DNA of 10,171 nt from positions 27,173 to 37,343 of the forward strand of contig DBXN01000004.1 of assembly GCA_002309585.1 (NCBI GenBank). Reading direction: 5' to 3'. Each line of letters opens with the position of its first letter. The stretch's first letter is position 1. This DNA is from Verrucomicrobia bacterium UBA1211 (GTDB taxonomy: Bacteria; Verrucomicrobiota; Kiritimatiellia; RFP12; UBA1067). The position numbers and the translations under genes are program-made. The notes under the pieces are model-generated. The model had not been told where the DNA came from, ran no database searches, and was given only the letters and a program-made list of their open reading frames with translations. Below are positions 6,746 through 10,171 of this stretch, piece by piece.

Positions 6746-7885
6746 TTACTTCAGATCATCCATCGTCACAACCGGGATATCCTTCTTCGGCGCAGCCTTC
6801 AGCGCGGGCAACTTCGCGGTATCGAAGAAGTAACCCTTACCCTTGACCAGCGGCCAAACGACCGGAGCGGTGTTCAAAACCGTCGCCTGGAAGCCCTGGA
6901 CGGTCGCGCCCATATCGCCCGTGTGGGAAGAGTTGCACCCCTCGTTCTCGATGACGAACGGATATTGGTAACCCTTCGCCATCAGCAGCTCAAGGAACTT
7001 CGCCCAATCCAGGCTGTCACTTCCGCCGAAGCCCGGCAGACGCGGCTCGTAGGCGAAACGGCACCACGGATTGTCGGTAGTCGGAACCTTGGCCTTCTTG
7101 GCCAGCGCCGGTTTGACCTGCTGCATCGGATAGATACGGCCCCAGTGGACGGCGTGGGGATTGGCGGTGAAGTTACGGGTCCCCTTGATATGGATCCGGC
7201 GGATCCGCTTCATGTCGCTGTTCAGGATCACGTCGCAGGGATCAACACACTGCCAGATATCGTGCGACGGATCGTACGTCTCGGCATGGGCTTTGCTCGG
7301 AATCAGCGCATACATCAGCTTGCGGGCCGCAAGGCAGCAAGGCAGGTTGTTGTAAGTCGTGGGGGCGGAAGCGGGCTGCCAACCCTCCATCGGGCAGTTC
7401 TCATAGACCAGCGTAACGCCCAGGCTCTCGGCGTACTTCACGATCGGCGTGAAGACCTTCTTGTAGAGGTCGAGGTTCTTCTGGAAGCCGCCGTCCTCTT
7501 TCCCCAGCTCCTGGTTATAGCCGACGAACGTACCGACAACCACATCGTTCGCGTCGCCGCCCAGCAGGGCCGCGATACGGATCAGCTTCAGGATATGGTT
7601 CTGATTCGCCACGCGCTCGGCCGGATCGCCGCCGATCATATTGTCATACGCGCCGACGGAAATGCGGAGTTTCTCGCCGTTCAGCCGGTCGATCAGACGT
7701 TGCGCGTCATCGCGCGAAAACGTCTCGTAATCCAGATGCGTCGCCACATGGTCTTTACGGGACCCGTCACGCCGAAAGACGCAAAGCTCCATTCCCTGCG
7801 CGCCGATCACCCGGACCTGCGAAACGATCTCGTCGAAAGAAAGTTTCGGAAAGGCCGACGTCATCACCCAAATCGGATTATTCAT
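6746..7885 (-). CDS. Sugar phosphate isomerase/epimerase-type TIM-barrel protein
   Basis: Encodes 379 residues from ATG 7885, with SD GAGGAG at 7895-7900 (9-nt spacer). No signal peptide or membrane segment is visible, so it should be cytoplasmic. The pattern fits the xylose-isomerase-like AP endonuclease family 2 barrel (PF01261): SFDEIVSQVRVIGAQGMELC near the N terminus (16-35), then probable metal ligands E162 (LVYENCPMEGW), D205 and H208 (YDPSHD), H232 (IHIKG) and E313 (FVIENEG). Members interconvert ketoses or inosose-type substrates with a divalent metal; the exact substrate is not readable here. It is longer than the usual 260-300 residues, with an insert around 240-290 and a lysine- and proline-containing tail after about 345. 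It is convergent with the secreted glycan-active pair, so a role in using released sugars is only an inference. It follows the DUF1343 gene on the same strand but has its own candidate promoter. Confidence 0.85.
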   Translation of the reverse strand: MNNPIWVMTSAFPKLSFDEIVSQVRVIGAQGMELCVFRRDGSRKDHVATHLDYETFSRDDAQRLIDRLNGEKLRISVGAYDNMIGGDPAERVANQNHILKLIRIAALLGGDANDVVVGTFVGYNQELGKEDGGFQKNLDLYKKVFTPIVKYAESLGVTLVYENCPMEGWQPASAPTTYNNLPCCLAARKLMYALIPSKAHAETYDPSHDIWQCVDPCDVILNSDMKRIRRIHIKGTRNFTANPHAVHWGRIYPMQQVKPALAKKAKVPTTDNPWCRFAYEPRLPGFGGSDSLDWAKFLELLMAKGYQYPFVIENEGCNSSHTGDMGATVQGFQATVLNTAPVVWPLVKGKGYFFDTAKLPALKAAPKKDIPVVTMDDLK

Positions 7886-7956
7886 CTCGTTCTACTCCTC
7901 ACTGATTAGGCCCGCCGCGTCATGCGACAGACTCGATTACCACGTTTGATGAAGCC

Positions 7957-7985
7957 ATTTTATGCAATTCGAAACCGGAAGACAA
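7957..7985 (-). promoter_or_regulatory. Putative promoter of the isomerase/epimerase gene
   Basis: On the minus strand TTGTCT (7985-7980) is followed after 17 bp by TAAAAT (7962-7957), matching 4 and 5 of 6 consensus bases. It lies in the 121-bp gap downstream of the DUF1343 stop and predicts a leader of about 65 nt before ATG 7885. No clear intrinsic terminator separates it from the upstream gene, so readthrough from pyrD-DUF1343 remains possible. Confidence 0.5.
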
Positions 7986-8006
7986 TCGGAAAATGGGTCA
8001 TCCCCG

Positions 8007-9161
8007 CTACCGATCGTAGAGCAGGCAGGAGGCTCGCTGCCGGAGGAACCGGGCGCTTGCCACGCGCCAACGGCGCTCGACTGTCTCCGCAGGCGTTCCG
8101 GCCTGAAGCGCGAGGCGGGTCGCGTCACCGCCATACAGTTTGTCAAACCATTGGGGACGAACCCCTTTATGCTGCCAGATCCGCGCGGCACCCACCTCTT
8201 GAACCAACGTCTGAAGCAACGCCAGGGAGGCGGCGGCGGGACGGTAACGCCTGAAATCCATAACCGTCAACCGAATGCCGTCCAACTCCCGTCCGGCATA
8301 CGCGCCGGAGGCGGCGGTATAGCGGTAGGGATGGGCGGAGAGTCCGAATGCCCCGCCCTCGTTGAAGGCGGCGCAAAAACGTTCCGCCCGCATCCACGGT
8401 GCCCCCAATACGCGGAAGAGCAGATTGGTTCCCCGGCCGCAGTCGATTCCCGGCAACGCCTCGGTGAAGACCGTCGCGGGGTAGAGCTGCGCCGTCTCCC
8501 AACTTTTGATGCCCGGCGAAGGCGGAACGAATGACGGGTAATCTCCGCCCCACGCTCGTGAGGCGGTATCCCAGCCCTCCATCGGAACGGTCTTGAGCCG
8601 CAAGGACGGGATCTCCCGCGCCAGCCATCGGGCCGTCTCGGCGGGCGTCATGCCGTAAACCAGCGGAACCGCGCAAGGCGCGACAAACGAGAAGAACGCC
8701 GGCTCGGCAACCGGGCCGTCCACCACCTTCGGCAACGGAATGGGACGGTCGGCGACCCAAACTTCTACCCCCGCCTCGGCGCACGCCTCCAGCACCAACT
8801 TCAATGTTCCGAGATAGGTGTAGCACCGGACACCCAGATCCTGAAGGTCGCAGATCAGCACATCCAAGCCGGCCAACCACGCCGGCGCGGGTTTACGCCG
8901 TTCTCCGTAGAGCGAATAAACGGGGATCCTCCAATCGGGATGACGGCGCGTGACGGTCTTGACACCGGGCCCCGCCTGGCCGAAAAAGCCGTGTTCCGGC
9001 CCGAACAGCGCGACCAACCCTTCGCCTAATGCGGCATGTAACGCCTGCGCCGACGTGGCGCCATCCGCGCAGACCGCAGCCTGATGGCTCAGTAGTCCAA
9101 CCCGTTTCCCCTTGAACCATGCGGCGGCCCTGCCGCGCAGAAGATCCATCCCGACCCGCAT
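8007..9161 (-). CDS. DUF1343 / NamZ-like protein (GH171 family) without signal peptide
   Basis: Encodes 384 residues from ATG 9161; GTG 9164, one codon earlier, is equally in frame, and a G-rich SD-like run lies at 9171-9177. Family landmarks in order are KGKRVGLLSHQAA (18-30), GPEHGFFGQ (54-62, E56 being the glutamate I would expect to be catalytic), LICDLQDLGVRCYTY (102-116), DRPIPLP (138-144), YGMTPAE (169-175), PSPGIKSWETAQLYP (214-228), GRGTNLLF (242-249) and DKLYGG (340-345). Characterised DUF1343 members (NamZ) are exo-beta-N-acetylmuramidases that release MurNAc from peptidoglycan fragments. No export signal precedes the domain, whereas characterised members I recall are exported, so this copy may act in the cytoplasm. 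Several motifs depart from the usual consensus (DRPNP to DRPIP, RHGMT to VYGMT, GRGTT to GRGTN), so a different substrate is possible. It begins 6 nt after the pyrD stop, implying coupled translation. Confidence 0.85.
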   Translation of the reverse strand: MRVGMDLLRGRAAAWFKGKRVGLLSHQAAVCADGATSAQALHAALGEGLVALFGPEHGFFGQAGPGVKTVTRRHPDWRIPVYSLYGERRKPAPAWLAGLDVLICDLQDLGVRCYTYLGTLKLVLEACAEAGVEVWVADRPIPLPKVVDGPVAEPAFFSFVAPCAVPLVYGMTPAETARWLAREIPSLRLKTVPMEGWDTASRAWGGDYPSFVPPSPGIKSWETAQLYPATVFTEALPGIDCGRGTNLLFRVLGAPWMRAERFCAAFNEGGAFGLSAHPYRYTAASGAYAGRELDGIRLTVMDFRRYRPAAASLALLQTLVQEVGAARIWQHKGVRPQWFDKLYGGDATRLALQAGTPAETVERRWRVASARFLRQRASCLLYDR

Positions 9162-9167
9162 CACGCG

Positions 9168-10082
9168 TCACCCCACCCGTTTGAAATCCGCCATCGAGGC
9201 ATAGCCGTGGCGGATCATATACGCCCGGATACCATCCACAACCCGGAGGGCGGTGGACGGATCAATGAATGTCGCCGTACCGACCGCGACCGCCTTCGCG
9301 CCCGCCAAAAGAAACTCGATCGCATCCTCCGGCTCGAAGATTCCCCCCATCGCAAGAATCGGCACCGTCGCCACCGATGCGGCATCCCATACCAGTTTGA
9401 CCGCAACGGGATGAATCCCGCGCCCGGAAAGTCCACCCGTCTTATTCGCCAAAACGGGGACCTGCCGCTCGATATCGATCACCATCGCGGGAAGGGTGTT
9501 GATCATCGCCAGCGCATCCGCACCCGCCTCCTGGGCGGCCCGGACGAAGACCGTGATGTCCGGAACATTCGGCGCCAGTTTGGGCATGATCGGCAACGGC
9601 GTCGCCCGCCGTACCGCCGCAACCAGCCGCGATACCGTAGAGGGATCGTGTCCAAACGCATGTCCCCCCTCCTTGACATTCGGACAAGAGATGTTCAACT
9701 CCAGTCCGGCGATCCCCTCAACCTCTGAAAAACGGCGCGCGACTTCGGCATACTCCTCGATGCTCGTCCCCCAGATGTTCACGATGACCGGCGTTCCGGC
9801 TTTACGGAGAAACGGCATGTCGTCACGGATAAACCCTTCGACGCCAGGTCCCTGCAAACCGATCGCGTTGACCATGCCCCCGAAAACCTCCGCATGTCGC
9901 GGCAGTGGGTTGCCCGGCCACGCCTCCAACCGGATGCCTTTGACCGTGACGGCACCCAGCCGCGAAAGATCGATCAGCCGCGCATACTCCTGACCGTACC
10001 CGAACGTACCGGACGCGACCGTGACGGGATTCGCCATCCGGATCCCGCCCAGATTGACCGACATATCGATATTCTGTTCCAT
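9168..10082 (-). CDS. pyrD: Dihydroorotate dehydrogenase, class 1 (probably 1B catalytic subunit)
   Basis: Encodes 304 residues. It oxidises dihydroorotate to orotate in de novo pyrimidine synthesis, using FMN, in the cytosol. Motifs are NPVTVASGTFGYGQEY (18-33), TVKGIRLEAWPGNPLPR (46-62, with FMN/substrate lysine K48), VNAIGLQGPG (71-80), ELNISCPN (128-135, active-site Cys C133), PKLAPN (167-172), INTLPA (194-199), GGLSGRGIHPVA (216-227) and the phosphate-binding AMGGI and AVGTA segments (244-248 and 266-270). Cysteine as the base and the absence of a membrane-binding N terminus mark class 1, and sequence style favours 1B, which works with the PyrK electron-transfer subunit; pyrK is not in the window. 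ATG 10082 is preferred because GGAG (10089-10092) lies 6 nt upstream; the in-frame TTG at 10103 would place this SD inside the gene and sits almost on the predicted transcription start. The DUF1343 gene follows directly. Confidence 0.96.
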   Translation of the reverse strand: MEQNIDMSVNLGGIRMANPVTVASGTFGYGQEYARLIDLSRLGAVTVKGIRLEAWPGNPLPRHAEVFGGMVNAIGLQGPGVEGFIRDDMPFLRKAGTPVIVNIWGTSIEEYAEVARRFSEVEGIAGLELNISCPNVKEGGHAFGHDPSTVSRLVAAVRRATPLPIMPKLAPNVPDITVFVRAAQEAGADALAMINTLPAMVIDIERQVPVLANKTGGLSGRGIHPVAVKLVWDAASVATVPILAMGGIFEPEDAIEFLLAGAKAVAVGTATFIDPSTALRVVDGIRAYMIRHGYASMADFKRVG

Positions 10083-10114
10083 CCCCTTCTCCGTTATCCA
10101 CAAATACGGATTGA

Positions 10115-10143
10115 TTTATAACATACGAAACGATGAGTGTCAA
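10115..10143 (-). promoter_or_regulatory. Near-consensus extended -10 promoter of pyrD-DUF1343
   Basis: On the minus strand TTGACA (10143-10138) is a perfect -35, followed by a 17-bp spacer and TATAAA (10120-10115, 5 of 6). A TG dinucleotide one base upstream of the -10 makes it an extended -10. Transcription should start near 10107, giving a leader of only about 25 nt, so attenuation or a riboswitch in the leader is unlikely. The 28 bases beyond it to the window end (10144-10171) show no feature I can name. Confidence 0.75.
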
Positions 10144-10171
10144 ACTACGGATCACACTTGCCGACCGTCTG

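Noticed and set aside
6923..7909. Plus-strand open frame of 328 codons
   Set aside because: Antisense to the isomerase/epimerase, which has metal-ligand motifs and a good SD; the antisense product has neither.
7990..8006. Terminator after the DUF1343 gene (GGG-CCC stem followed by ATTTT on the minus strand)
   Set aside because: The stem is only three or four base pairs and the T-run is short, so I do not call it.
10083..10103. TTG start for pyrD at 10103
   Set aside because: The SD GGAG at 10089-10092 would fall inside the gene, and the predicted transcription start is only a few bases upstream of the TTG.
1..10171. CRISPR array, tRNA, rRNA, transposase or phage genes
   Set aside because: No regularly spaced repeats, no cloverleaf-like sequence and no mobile-element protein motif were seen; the window is filled by six ordinary genes.

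Overview
The window reads as a piece of chromosome from a GC-rich, Gram-negative-like bacterium. The best guess is the PVC superphylum (Kiritimatiellota, Lentisphaerota or Verrucomicrobiota). The grounds are a membrane-anchored Ser/Thr kinase with an N-terminal zinc ribbon, an exported heparinase II/III-type lyase beside a DUF4838 protein, and a signal-less DUF1343 protein. This assignment rests on gene-content memory only; no marker gene such as rRNA is present. There are six protein genes, no RNA genes, no CRISPR array and no insertion sequence.

Layout. (1) Positions 1-2243, minus strand: a large Ser/Thr protein kinase whose 3' end lies outside the window. (2) Positions 2244-2437: a divergent intergenic region with a sigma70-like promoter for each side. 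(3) Positions 2438-6635, plus strand: a compact two-gene unit with a 16-nt gap, encoding a secreted heparinase II/III-family polysaccharide lyase and a secreted DUF4838 protein. (4) Positions 6636-6745: the convergent gap, almost filled by an inverted repeat built from three copies of a 14-bp unit. (5) Positions 6746-7885, minus strand: a cytoplasmic sugar phosphate isomerase/epimerase-type TIM barrel with its own promoter in the 121-bp gap upstream. (6) Positions 8007-10082, minus strand: pyrD (class 1 dihydroorotate dehydrogenase) followed almost without gap by a DUF1343 protein (the exo-N-acetylmuramidase NamZ family), served by a near-consensus promoter at 10115-10143.

How the genes may work together. 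The lyase and the DUF4838 protein both carry signal peptides and look like an extracytoplasmic module acting on a uronic-acid-containing glycan; the substrate cannot be read from the sequence. The isomerase-like protein could handle released sugars in the cytoplasm, but it is on the opposite strand with its own promoter, so the link is only proximity. The kinase is divergently transcribed from the lyase promoter, which permits but does not show a regulatory link. pyrD and the DUF1343 gene form a separate unit, joining pyrimidine synthesis to a probable cell-wall-sugar protein.

The four promoters I can propose all have 17-bp spacers, and they help settle the start codons of the lyase (2438) and pyrD (10082). 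I did not find a clearly new defence or mobile system. The least explained elements are the secreted lyase/DUF4838 pair, the diverged DUF1343 protein without a signal peptide, the kinase's C-terminal half, and the 14-bp repeat cluster.
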